Below the pieces are notes generated by a model. It worked only from the letters and a program-made list of their open reading frames with translations. It had not been told where the DNA came from and did not search any database. Below, piece by piece: positions 1-6,872 of a DNA stretch of 15,220 bases. The position numbers and the translations under genes are program-made. The stretch is taken from positions 1 through 15,220 of the forward strand of contig CAMBZR010000070.1 in assembly GCA_945872285.1 (NCBI GenBank), written 5' to 3'. The DNA is from Bordetella parapertussis (lineage in GTDB: Bacteria > Pseudomonadota > Gammaproteobacteria > Burkholderiales > Burkholderiaceae_B). The stretch's first letter is position 1. Each line of letters opens with the position of its first letter.

Positions 1-695
1 GGGTGACGCTGATCTGATGATAACGCCAGGGCTCTGTACTTACCTGCCTTCAAAAGCGGCGCAGCACCGTTAAAACTCACGATACCAAAATCTAACTGAT
101 CGCCCTGCAGACTCACCATAATCTCGCCTAGGCCCTTGTACAAAATATTTTCAAATTTCACGCCTGCTACGTTGGCTAACCAGGCAAGCGCCAACTCATA
201 CCCTAACGCATACGTACCGCCATTCAGTGGTACGGGTGAGGCCTTGGCCGCGGTAAGAAGTTCGGTGAACGATTTATATTTTGAATCTTTTCCAACCACA
301 ATCGCATTCACGCCACGCGTCAAGCCGCCAATCGGTTTGAAGTCTTTGATTGCATCATACGTGAGCTCTTTGAGCATGATTGGGTTCACCGCCATCAGCG
401 AGTTACTACCCATCAAAATCGTGTATCCGTCGGCTGGTGCAGCCTTCACTGTGTTCATCGCCAACATACCCGCAGCGCCAGTTCTGTTTTCAACCAAAAA
501 ACTTTGCCCGAGCTGTTTTGCCAGCAAATCCCCAAAAAAGCGCGAGGCATGGTCAGCACCGCTGCCAGCCGAAAACGGCACAATCACCTTCACTGAACGA
601 GCCGGATAATCACTTTTTTGCGCGTGACTGAGGCTGGGCATCACACCCATGCCCAAGCATAAGCCTAACCATACGCTGCCTAGAAAAAACTTCAT
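1..695 (-). CDS. Bug/TctC-family periplasmic substrate-binding protein (3' end beyond window)
   Basis: Reading the minus strand from an ATG at 695 gives an open frame of 231 codons that runs off the left edge, so the C-terminus is missing (family members are usually about 320 aa). Residues 1-26 form a signal peptide: MKFF, a hydrophobic stretch, then SLSHAQ with a likely cut after HA or AQ. Next come the family hallmarks: IVPFSAGSGAD near residues 38-48, the equivalent of the VPFPPGG-D loop, and NRTGAAG followed by KAAPADGYTIL near 71-95. These proteins bind carboxylates in the periplasm and are abundant in Burkholderiales, often without dedicated membrane subunits. The start codon overlaps the stop of the upstream CoA-transferase in ATGA, which implies translational coupling and a shared substrate pathway. 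The ligand cannot be read from the sequence. Confidence 0.9.
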   Translation of the reverse strand, partial: MKFFLGSVWLGLCLGMGVMPSLSHAQKSDYPARSVKVIVPFSAGSGADHASRFFGDLLAKQLGQSFLVENRTGAAGMLAMNTVKAAPADGYTILMGSNSLMAVNPIMLKELTYDAIKDFKPIGGLTRGVNAIVVGKDSKYKSFTELLTAAKASPVPLNGGTYALGYELALAWLANVAGVKFENILYKGLGEIMVSLQGDQLDFGIVSFNGAAPLLKAGKYRALALSSDQRH

Positions 696-1915
696 ATCAC
701 GCCCTCTTTATACAGAGCGTCGAGCTCAGCCTCCGAGAGTCCGAGCCAGTCTGAATAAATCTCTTTGTTGTGCTCACCAAGGTCGGGGCTCGCAATAGTT
801 TTTACACGATCAGCACCGTGTATCACCAAGGGGGTATGTGGCAACACCACACGACCTAAATCCTTGTCGTCAAACCATTCAAGCATGCCACGCTCGTGCA
901 TGTGTTTGTCATTCATCACTTCAAGCAAATCGCGTACGGGTGCCGCCGGAAATCCGTGTTTTTTGCTAAGCGCAAAGAGTTCTGCGCGCGGCAGGCTTTC
1001 TGTCCAACGCGTGATTTCATCGTCGGTGGCAGAAATATTTTCAACCCGTAATTTGTTGCTTTCAAACCGCGGATCTGTGCCGAGATCTTCGCGCCCCATC
1101 GCCGCAAGTAAATGTAGCCAATGCGGCTCGGTCACACACACGATTGCGATATAACCATCTTTAGCCGGATACACGTTGTAGGGCGCGAGCGCCAAACCGC
1201 CATGCCGATTGCCAACGCGTGGCGGCACGACACCCACGGATTTGAGCGTAATCCCCATATTAGAAGCAAGCGTCGGATAGGCGGTCTCTTGCATCGACAC
1301 TTCGACTAAACGCCCTGCGCCTGTTTGCGAACGTTCATACAGCGCGGTCATGATGCCGGCATATAAGTGCACGCCACTTAAAAAATCAACAATCGAGGCG
1401 CCTGCACGCAACGGCGGACCGTCTGGCGTGCCCGTCACGCTCATGATGCCTGAGGCGGCTTGTATCGTCACATCCATCGCCAGATTATCGCGATCGGGGC
1501 CAGACAAGCCATAGCCCGTGCCCGAGCCATAAATCAAACGCGAATTGAGTTCGTGTAAGACCGACCACCCCACCCCCAGGCGATCCATCACGCCTGGCGC
1601 AAAGTTTTCAACAACGATATCCGCACGCTTGACCATCTCTTTGAACAGGTCGCGACCTTTAGCCGTTTTTAAATTCAGCGTGATCCCGCGCTTGTTGGTG
1701 TTTAACATCGCCATGGGTAACGAGGCACCGCCACTGACCTTCGCGCGTATGCGCGACGGCTCGCCACTGAGGGGCTCAATTTTGATGACCTCAGCCCCTG
1801 CTTTTGCCATCAAAAACGTTGCATACGGACCTTGATAGATTTGTGTCAAATCAATCACCGTAATGCCGGCGAGTGGCGTGTTGGTGCGTGGGGTCGCGGG
1901 TGTTGCCTTAACCAT
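692..1915 (-). CDS. Family III (CaiB/BaiF) CoA-transferase
   Basis: The 407-residue product has the normal length for formyl-CoA transferase/CaiB-type enzymes, which move CoA from a donor thioester to a carboxylic acid in the cytoplasm. Visible family features are the N-terminal GITVIDLTQIYQGPYA block (residues 17-32), GAEVIKIEP (40-48), NTNKRGITLNLK (72-83), ADIVVENFAPGVMDRLG (98-114), GYGLSGP (134-140) and SGIMSVTGTPDGPP (155-168). Asp177, in the SIVDFLSG context, aligns with the aspartate that carries the acyl-anhydride intermediate in this family. The C-terminal DLGEHNKEIYSDWLGLS block is also typical. The ATG at 1915 is preceded by a CGGAGAC ribosome site. The gene follows an acyl-CoA dehydrogenase by 104 bases and overlaps a Bug protein gene by 4 bases. 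The acid substrate is unknown; racemase activity is possible for distant members but less likely here. Confidence 0.93.
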   Translation of the reverse strand: MVKATPATPRTNTPLAGITVIDLTQIYQGPYATFLMAKAGAEVIKIEPLSGEPSRIRAKVSGGASLPMAMLNTNKRGITLNLKTAKGRDLFKEMVKRADIVVENFAPGVMDRLGVGWSVLHELNSRLIYGSGTGYGLSGPDRDNLAMDVTIQAASGIMSVTGTPDGPPLRAGASIVDFLSGVHLYAGIMTALYERSQTGAGRLVEVSMQETAYPTLASNMGITLKSVGVVPPRVGNRHGGLALAPYNVYPAKDGYIAIVCVTEPHWLHLLAAMGREDLGTDPRFESNKLRVENISATDDEITRWTESLPRAELFALSKKHGFPAAPVRDLLEVMNDKHMHERGMLEWFDDKDLGRVVLPHTPLVIHGADRVKTIASPDLGEHNKEIYSDWLGLSEAELDALYKEGVI

Positions 1916-1936
1916 GATCAGTGTGTCTCCGGGTGC

Positions 1937-1974
1937 ACGCCCCCACTCTTTTTAAAGAGCGCGCAGGGGGGTGT
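1937..1974 (-). promoter_or_regulatory. Long imperfect stem-loop between acyl-CoA dehydrogenase and CoA-transferase genes
   Basis: The arms ACGCCCCC (1937-1944) and GGGGGTGT (1967-1974) can pair with one G-T wobble. Inside them CTCTTT (1946-1951) pairs with AAAGAG (1954-1959) around a TT tip. There is no T-run after it on the minus strand. Instead it is followed about 20 bases later by the CGGAGAC ribosome site of the CoA-transferase. It therefore looks more like an intercistronic mRNA-processing, stability or attenuation structure than a simple terminator. This is a structural inference only. Confidence 0.4.
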
Positions 1975-2019
1975 ATTTTGATCTAAAGTCTAGCGCTTAT
2001 CTTCGGACCAAAACGCTTA

Positions 2020-3198
2020 TTAGCGCATATCTTTTAATATTTTTTTAGCAATCGACATACGATGGACTTCGGCTGGGCCTTCGTATACGCGCATGACCCG
2101 TACACGTTGAGCCATCAACTGCAGGGGTAGCTCTTTGGTTACGCCCATGGCACCAAAGGTTTGCATCGCATGGTCAAGAATCTCGGCAGCCATCTCGGTG
2201 GCATACACCTTAATCATCGAGGCCTCAGTGCGCACATCAATGCCTTGATCTTGCTTACGCGCAGCATCTTGCACCATCAAACGACAGGCATGCATCTTCA
2301 TCGCGGCATCGGCAATCCACCACTGGATCGCCTGACGGTCTGCCAGCAGCGCGCCAAAGGTTGTGCGTTGCTTGGCGTGAGTGCACATCATTTCTAAGGC
2401 ACGGCGGCACATACCAATACACCACGTACCAATTTGTAAACGACGAACCACCAGACGCAGCTGCATGGGCGCAAAGCCAGCTCCAATCTCGCCCAAGACG
2501 TTTTCAGCCGGGATCCTGCAATCTTCAAACACAAGCTCGTACGTGCGGTGCCCGCCAAGCATCGGGATCTCGCGCAAAATCTCAAAACCAGGGGTGTTTT
2601 TTTCAACAATAAAGGCTGTGATACCTTCGTGGCGCTTACCCGCTCCGACACGCGCCATGACAATCACAAAATCAGCAGACGGTACCTTGCTGACCCAAAT
2701 CTTGCGCCCATTGATCACCCACTCGTTACCAACTTTTTCGGCACGTGTAATCATGCCTGATGGATCACCGCCGGCATTGGGCTCAGAAATCGCAATCGCC
2801 GATTTAGCCGTACCCGCCGCGTAGGGCTCGAGGTACTTCTTTTTTTGCTCGGGCGTGCCGACAGCTAGCAGCATATGCATGTTGGGTGAGTCTGGCGGAA
2901 ACACAAAAGGCGTCACGGTGCGACCGAGTTCTTCGTTCAGAGCCATCCAAGTGGTTGCCGTCAGGTTCGCGCCGCCGAGCTCTTCGGGGCCATCGAGCGC
3001 CCATAAACCTAAGGCTTTACATTTTTCTAGCAAGGGCGCTTCTTCAGCGGGCAACAACTTCAGCGCCTCGCCTTTGATTTCTCGCGCCAACACGGCAGCC
3101 TCTAGGGGCATCAATTCCTGGTCAACAAATTTTGCGACCAAGTCGATAATCATACGTGCATCGTCAACTTGTTCCGCTGTGTTTTGTTCCGTACTCAC
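2020..3198 (-). CDS. Acyl-CoA dehydrogenase, ACAD10/11-like
   Basis: This 392-residue flavoenzyme would introduce an alpha,beta double bond into an acyl-CoA and pass electrons to ETF. The fold order is visible: helical N-domain (residues 1-125), then the middle beta-domain with AISEPNAGGD and WVINGRKIWVS, which are FAD- and substrate-contacting segments. The C-terminal helical domain includes AKQRTTFG, the FAD-dimer segment QTFGAMGV, and RVYEGPAEVHR with Glu373 at the usual catalytic-base position. The text of the C-domain (MMCTHAKQRTTFG, MIKVYATEMA) resembles the ACAD10/11 branch, which accepts unusual or hydroxylated acyl chains in animals; substrate here is unknown. The start is a GTG at 3198 with AAGGAG six bases upstream, a strong ribosome site that decides it. 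It leads the cluster with the CoA-transferase and Bug protein. Confidence 0.92.
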   Translation of the reverse strand: MSTEQNTAEQVDDARMIIDLVAKFVDQELMPLEAAVLAREIKGEALKLLPAEEAPLLEKCKALGLWALDGPEELGGANLTATTWMALNEELGRTVTPFVFPPDSPNMHMLLAVGTPEQKKKYLEPYAAGTAKSAIAISEPNAGGDPSGMITRAEKVGNEWVINGRKIWVSKVPSADFVIVMARVGAGKRHEGITAFIVEKNTPGFEILREIPMLGGHRTYELVFEDCRIPAENVLGEIGAGFAPMQLRLVVRRLQIGTWCIGMCRRALEMMCTHAKQRTTFGALLADRQAIQWWIADAAMKMHACRLMVQDAARKQDQGIDVRTEASMIKVYATEMAAEILDHAMQTFGAMGVTKELPLQLMAQRVRVMRVYEGPAEVHRMSIAKKILKDMR

Positions 3199-3476
3199 CC
3201 GACTCTCCTTGGATTAATTGTCTTTATCCTTCATCTTAGCTGATTGGTGCGCCTCAGATGTTTGAGCCCTCGCCTAGAACGCATTTCGCGCAGCAACCGC
3301 TCATATTGGCTCAGTCCGTTGGCTGACCGTCAGATTTTTTGAATCAAGCACAGCCTGGCCATCAATTTTGCTAAAAATGGACAGACGAGGTCGATTCTTC
3401 GATTAAAATTTGTGGCGATTGTCTAATTTCGATGGTAAAACGCTTTTGCTGCTTAAACCCCTTACGAGAATGCCCC
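3199..3476. other. Divergent intergenic region upstream of acyl-CoA dehydrogenase and doxX
   Basis: This 278-base gap separates two divergently read genes and must hold both promoters. On the minus strand TAAGAT, about 45 bases before the GTG start, is an acceptable -10 box, but no good -35 lies at the right distance. A short inverted repeat CTCA-GATGTT-TGAG lies near 3255-3270. A four-pair stem CTGA-CCG-TCAG at 3323-3333 is followed by ATTTTTT but is too short to call a terminator. No small gene was found in it. Confidence 0.35.
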
Positions 3477-3881
3477 ATGAACCACTCTGAAGATCTTGGC
3501 AAATTGCTTTTGCGCCTCACAATCGGCTTGTTGCTCTCGATGCATGGTTTGTTTAAGCTGGCCAGCGGCATCGACTCGATCACCGCGCTAGTCGTTGCTC
3601 AAGGCTGGCCAGCTTGGATGGTCTTTGGCGTGTTTATTGGCGAAATCATCGCACCTGCCCTGCTGATTATTGGCGTACTGACGCGTGTCGGCGCGCTCGT
3701 GATCGTAGTTAACATGGCTTTGGCAATTTACTTGATGCACGCAGCCAAGATTTTAAAAATCGGTAGCACGGGCGGTTGGGCGCTTGAACTAGAGGGCCTA
3801 TTTTTACTGGGTGCGCTGACGGTCGCACTGTTGGGTGCGGGTCGCTTTAGTTTAGGCGGCCGCCACGGCCGGCTCAACTAG
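3477..3881 (+). CDS. DoxX-family integral membrane protein
   Basis: Starting at the ATG at 3477, the product is 134 aa, the normal size for DoxX proteins. An in-frame ATG at 3432 would add a Cys/Arg-rich leader unlike the family. It has four predicted membrane segments (about residues 9-25, 44-65, 70-90 and 101-122). The family pattern LLRLTIGLLLSMHGLFKLASG sits in the first segment, written here as LLRLTIGLLL then SMHGLFKLASG. A charged GEIIAP segment and a GGWALELEGLFLL segment match the later helices. DoxX proteins are inner-membrane proteins whose molecular role is unsettled; some are linked to redox or sulfur metabolism and some to oxidative-stress complexes. The stop TAG shares the CTAG palindrome with the stop of the convergent gene. 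A weak ribosome site (ACGAGA) precedes the chosen start. Confidence 0.88.
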   Translation: MNHSEDLGKLLLRLTIGLLLSMHGLFKLASGIDSITALVVAQGWPAWMVFGVFIGEIIAPALLIIGVLTRVGALVIVVNMALAIYLMHAAKILKIGSTGGWALELEGLFLLGALTVALLGAGRFSLGGRHGRLN

Positions 3882-4234
3882 TCGCGGGGTTCAAAGCCAA
3901 ACCTGGCTCTTGCCTTTAATTGCGCCAGTTCAAGCTCCAGTTGTTCTTTAGCCTGGCGACTGCAGTCGGGGCGTTCAGTCGCGAGTAGCGTTTGGCAGTC
4001 GTTAAGGGCTTCTTGGTGGGCTGCGAGGGTTTCTTTTCGAGCGGTGTCGAAACGTTGTTCAAGTGTGACGTCTTCCTGCGTCCAGCGCTCGGGCTCGGCT
4101 TCAGGCCAGATAATGACGGGGGGCGGTGGCAAGGGCAACACCGTTTGTGCCTGCGCGGCAAACCCACTGAACACAAACAAAACAACAGCCAACCCTGGCC
4201 GCCCTATGGTTTTAAGACTGTACGGATAAGACAT
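3878..4234 (-). CDS. Small secreted protein of unknown function
   Basis: I do not recognise this family. The ATG at 4234 gives 118 aa; a GTG nine bases earlier (4243) is also possible, with GAGTGG serving as a weak ribosome site for the ATG. Residues 1-29 look like a signal peptide: MSYPYSLKTIGRPG, then a hydrophobic core, then FAAQAQT. After it comes a proline-rich patch (LPLPPPPVIIWPEAEPE, about 33-49), then a highly charged helical stretch to the end rich in Glu, Gln and Lys that could form a coiled coil. Two cysteines, in the NDCQ and PDCSRQ contexts, are 13 residues apart and could form a disulfide in the periplasm. It is divergent from the exported peroxiredoxin by about 80 bases and convergent with doxX. 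Reality is supported by the signal peptide and by the shared-stop geometry. Confidence 0.7.
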   Translation of the reverse strand: MSYPYSLKTIGRPGLAVVLFVFSGFAAQAQTVLPLPPPPVIIWPEAEPERWTQEDVTLEQRFDTARKETLAAHQEALNDCQTLLATERPDCSRQAKEQLELELAQLKARARFGFEPRD

Positions 4235-4314
4235 TTTGCCCACTCATTAAACAGATAACTTGGTACTCTTACTACTGTACGCTTTTTTGCCTTGCCCTTA
4301 AAGGATTTTTCAAA
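4235..4314. promoter_or_regulatory. Divergent promoter region of the small secreted protein and peroxiredoxin genes
   Basis: These 80 bases lie between two divergent starts and should contain both promoters. On the plus strand TTAAAC at 4247-4252 and TACTAC at 4270-4275 are separated by 17 bases, but the match to the housekeeping consensus is poor. The plus-strand ribosome site AAAGGA ends nine bases before the peroxiredoxin ATG. No clear operator was found. Confidence 0.35.
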
Positions 4315-4860
4315 ATGCTCAAAAACAAACTGCAACTTGGGTTCGCACTGTGGCTGTTCGCGCTTGGTTCTACAACAGCGTGGGCAGAGCTTAAGCCGGG
4401 TGTGCGTGCGCCTGCCTTTACGGCACAGGCGGCACTTGCTGGAAAGACCTTCAATTTTGTGTTAGGAGAGGCGTTAAAAAAAGGGCCCGTTGTAGTTTAT
4501 TTTTATCCCAAAGCCTTTACCTCGGGCTGCACCCTTGAAGCGCAATTATTTGCCGAGGCGACTGACAAGTTTGCGGCCCTAAGTGCGTCGGTCATCGGGG
4601 TGTCAGGCGATGACATTGAGGTCTTGAAAAAATTCTCTGAAGGCCCTTGTGGCGGAAAATTTGCAGTGGCGGCTGATGTGGATCGCAGCATCATCAAAGC
4701 ATACGATGCGGGCATGATGCTCCTGCCTGGCATGGCAAGTCGTATCTCGTATGTTGTCACGCCTGATTCAAAAATATTGTTTGTTCATAGTGCAATGAGT
4801 CCTGATCAACACGTCACGAATACGCTCGCAGCCCTGCAAGCCTGGCAAGCCAAACGGTAA
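4315..4860 (+). CDS. Exported BCP/PrxQ-type peroxiredoxin
   Basis: The 181-residue product is a thiol peroxidase of the AhpC-TSA superfamily. Residues 1-24 form a signal peptide with core GFALWLFALGS and AWA cleavage motif, so it should act in the periplasm; BCP proteins are normally cytoplasmic and about 155 aa, which the mature part matches. The active-site loop YPKAFTSGCT places the peroxidatic Cys at 72, with Thr69 and the supporting Arg143 (MASRISYVV). The common resolving Cys five residues later is replaced (CTLEAQ). Cys112 in EGPCGGKF, near the end of helix 3, is the only other cysteine and could take that role. The ATG at 4315 has AAAGGA nine bases upstream. The photolyase gene begins 7 bases after its stop, so they are probably co-transcribed. 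The periplasmic electron donor is not in the window. Confidence 0.9.
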   Translation: MLKNKLQLGFALWLFALGSTTAWAELKPGVRAPAFTAQAALAGKTFNFVLGEALKKGPVVVYFYPKAFTSGCTLEAQLFAEATDKFAALSASVIGVSGDDIEVLKKFSEGPCGGKFAVAADVDRSIIKAYDAGMMLLPGMASRISYVVTPDSKILFVHSAMSPDQHVTNTLAALQAWQAKR

Positions 4861-4867
4861 GACGCAT

Positions 4868-6286
4868 ATGACTACTGTTTGTTGGTTTCGCACTGACTTG
4901 CGCGTGCAAGATCAGCCCGCGTTGGCGGCAGCCGCAGCGCACGGGCCCGTTATTGCTTTATTTATCGCCTCGCCCGATCAGTGGCGGTTACATCACGACG
5001 CTGCAATTAAGATAGATTTTTGGTTACGCGCAGTCAAAAGTTTGCGCACCGAACTCGAGGCGCTCAACATTCCTCTAAAACTGTTGGTGATCAATCGTTG
5101 GGATGACGTCCCGCAGGCGCTTCTCGCGTTTTGCCAAAAATACCAAATCGATCAAGTTCATTGCAATCGCGAGCAGGGTGTATACGAGCGCAGGCGCGAC
5201 CGCGCGGCTTTTAGACTGCTTTCAGACTTTGGGATTGCGCTCAAAGGGCATCAGGGCGGTACGCTGCTCGTGCCTGGCAGCGTTAAAACGGGGGCTGATG
5301 CTTATTACCGTGTGTTTACGCCCTTTTCAAAGGCTTGCAAAGAGAAGCTTCGAACTGCCCCCTATCGGCTGACCCCCGCACCTAAAAAACAGCTGGCAAA
5401 AGGTCTGCCCCCTTCAGACGAGTTCCCCGCAGAGCTCAATACTCTAATGAGCGTGACGCCAGTGGGTTTACAACAGGCTTGGCCTGCAACGACGGATGCT
5501 GCACACGCCCGGCTTGACGATTTTGCCCAGCAACGCATGGCGCAGTATCAGCCCGATCGAGATTTCCCGGCAATACCAGGCACCAGTGTTTTATCTGCCT
5601 ATCTTGCTGCGGGCTTGCTTTCGGCGGGCCAGTGCCTGCATGTCGCCTTGCATATGAACCAAGGCGAATCTGATTCGGGTAAGCGCGGCATTGTGGTTTG
5701 GATCAACGAATTGCTGTGGCGCGAGTTTTATCAACATTTGATGCACGGCTACCCAGCTTTGTCGATGCACCAACCCATGCGTCCCGAAACGAACGCCGTC
5801 GTGTGGCGCGACGCACCTGCTGATTTTAAGGCCTGGTCTGAAGGTCGCACAGGCGTGCCGATCATTGATGCTGCCATGCGCCAGCTGCTGGCAACGGGCT
5901 GGATGCACAATCGCTTACGTATGGTTGTGGCGATGTATCTCACAAAAAATCTGCTACTCGACTGGCGTTTAGGTGAGACATTTTTCATGCAACACCTGAT
6001 TGATGGCGAGCTTGCCGCTAACAATGGCGGGTGGCAATGGAGCGCCTCAACCGGCGCAGATTCTGCCCCATATTTCAGGGTCTTTAATCCCCTGAGTCAA
6101 TCAGAAAAGTTTGATCCCCAAGGGCTTTTTATTAAACACTGGCTACCCGAGTTAGCCAGCCTCAGCGCGAAAGAGATCCACGATCCAAGCCCAGTTGCGC
6201 GTCGGGCGGCCCAGTACCCTGAGCAACTCGTCGATCTAAAAACCAGTCGCGTACGCGCCATCGAGGCGTTCAAGGGACTGCGCTAA
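4868..6286 (+). CDS. phrB: Class I deoxyribodipyrimidine photo-lyase
   Basis: This 472-aa protein is full length for a class I CPD photolyase, which uses FADH- and blue light to split cyclobutane pyrimidine dimers. The N-terminal alpha/beta antenna domain begins VCWFRTDLRVQDQPAL; the NREQGVYERR segment (100-109) resembles the folate-antenna binding site of the Escherichia coli enzyme. The FAD domain shows SAYLAAGLLS (243-252), WINELLWREFY (278-288) with Glu281, Trp284 and Arg285 in substrate and FAD contact positions, GWMHNRLRM, and DGELAANNGGWQW. The electron-transfer tryptophans appear conserved as Trp323, Trp366 and Trp389. The start ATG lies 7 bases after the peroxiredoxin stop with only a weak GGTAAG ribosome site that overlaps that stop, which suggests coupling. 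A cryptochrome is less likely because all photolyase residues are retained. Confidence 0.96.
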   Translation: MTTVCWFRTDLRVQDQPALAAAAAHGPVIALFIASPDQWRLHHDAAIKIDFWLRAVKSLRTELEALNIPLKLLVINRWDDVPQALLAFCQKYQIDQVHCNREQGVYERRRDRAAFRLLSDFGIALKGHQGGTLLVPGSVKTGADAYYRVFTPFSKACKEKLRTAPYRLTPAPKKQLAKGLPPSDEFPAELNTLMSVTPVGLQQAWPATTDAAHARLDDFAQQRMAQYQPDRDFPAIPGTSVLSAYLAAGLLSAGQCLHVALHMNQGESDSGKRGIVVWINELLWREFYQHLMHGYPALSMHQPMRPETNAVVWRDAPADFKAWSEGRTGVPIIDAAMRQLLATGWMHNRLRMVVAMYLTKNLLLDWRLGETFFMQHLIDGELAANNGGWQWSASTGADSAPYFRVFNPLSQSEKFDPQGLFIKHWLPELASLSAKEIHDPSPVARRAAQYPEQLVDLKTSRVRAIEAFKGLR

Positions 6287-6345
6287 GATGCGAGGGTTCT
6301 ACCCGTTGCATTCTCCTTTTTTTGTCATTATTAAGAGTTAAACCC

Positions 6346-6828
6346 ATGAGTCTCGTTAATTTTTCTTTCAAAACCATCCGCGGCGAGTTACAGCCTTTGA
6401 GCGTCTATCAAGGCAAAGTCTTGTTGGTCGTAAACGTGGCGTCTAAATGTGGGTTTACAGGCCAATACACGGGTTTGCAAGCTTTGCACCAAGAGTTTGC
6501 GAGTCGCGGTTTAGTTGTGATGGGGTTTCCGTGCGATCAGTTTGGGCATCAAGAGCCCGGGAACGAGGCCACCATTTTAAATTTTTGCGAAACGCAATAC
6601 AAAGTCACTTTTCCGCTGTTCGCTAAAATCGAAGTGAATGGCGCCGGAGCCGATCCGTTTTATCAGTGGTTAAAAACAAGCAAGCCGGGCTTGCTTGGCA
6701 CCGAAGGCGTCAAGTGGAACTTCACTAAGTTTTTAGTGAGTCGAGCTGGCAACGTTCTCAAGCGGTATGCGCCCACCGACACCCCCGAGTCACTGCGCAC
6801 CGAACTTGAAGACGCTCTGGCACAGTAA
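6346..6828 (+). CDS. Glutathione peroxidase (thiol-dependent, Cys type)
   Basis: Beginning at the ATG at 6346, which has AAGAG about nine bases upstream, the protein is 160 aa, the usual bacterial length; an in-frame TTG at 6322 adds eight residues and is less likely. It reduces hydroperoxides in the cytoplasm. The catalytic set is intact: NVASKCGFT with peroxidatic Cys35, FPCDQFGHQEPG with Gln69, and WNFTKF with Trp124 and Asn125. Cys81 (ILNFCETQY) sits where thioredoxin-dependent members carry their resolving cysteine, so a thioredoxin donor is plausible despite the family name. It follows the photolyase gene by 59 bases and precedes a lipoprotein gene by 44 bases on the same strand. Confidence 0.95.
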   Translation: MSLVNFSFKTIRGELQPLSVYQGKVLLVVNVASKCGFTGQYTGLQALHQEFASRGLVVMGFPCDQFGHQEPGNEATILNFCETQYKVTFPLFAKIEVNGAGADPFYQWLKTSKPGLLGTEGVKWNFTKFLVSRAGNVLKRYAPTDTPESLRTELEDALAQ

Positions 6829-6872
6829 GCCATAGGCGAGCGCTGCCGACCCAACCACAAAAGGGCTGACTG

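Noticed and set aside
2381..2824. Plus-strand reading frame of 147 codons inside the acyl-CoA dehydrogenase gene
   Set aside because: It is the complement of a fully conserved dehydrogenase region, and the translation shows no recognisable motif.
3323..3340. Stem CTGA-CCG-TCAG followed by a T-run, as a terminator
   Set aside because: Only four pairs and no gene ends nearby on the plus strand.
6296..6323. GGGT-TCT-ACCC stem and T-run after the photolyase gene, as a terminator
   Set aside because: The stem is only four pairs and the T-run begins about ten bases after it; the next gene follows closely on the same strand.
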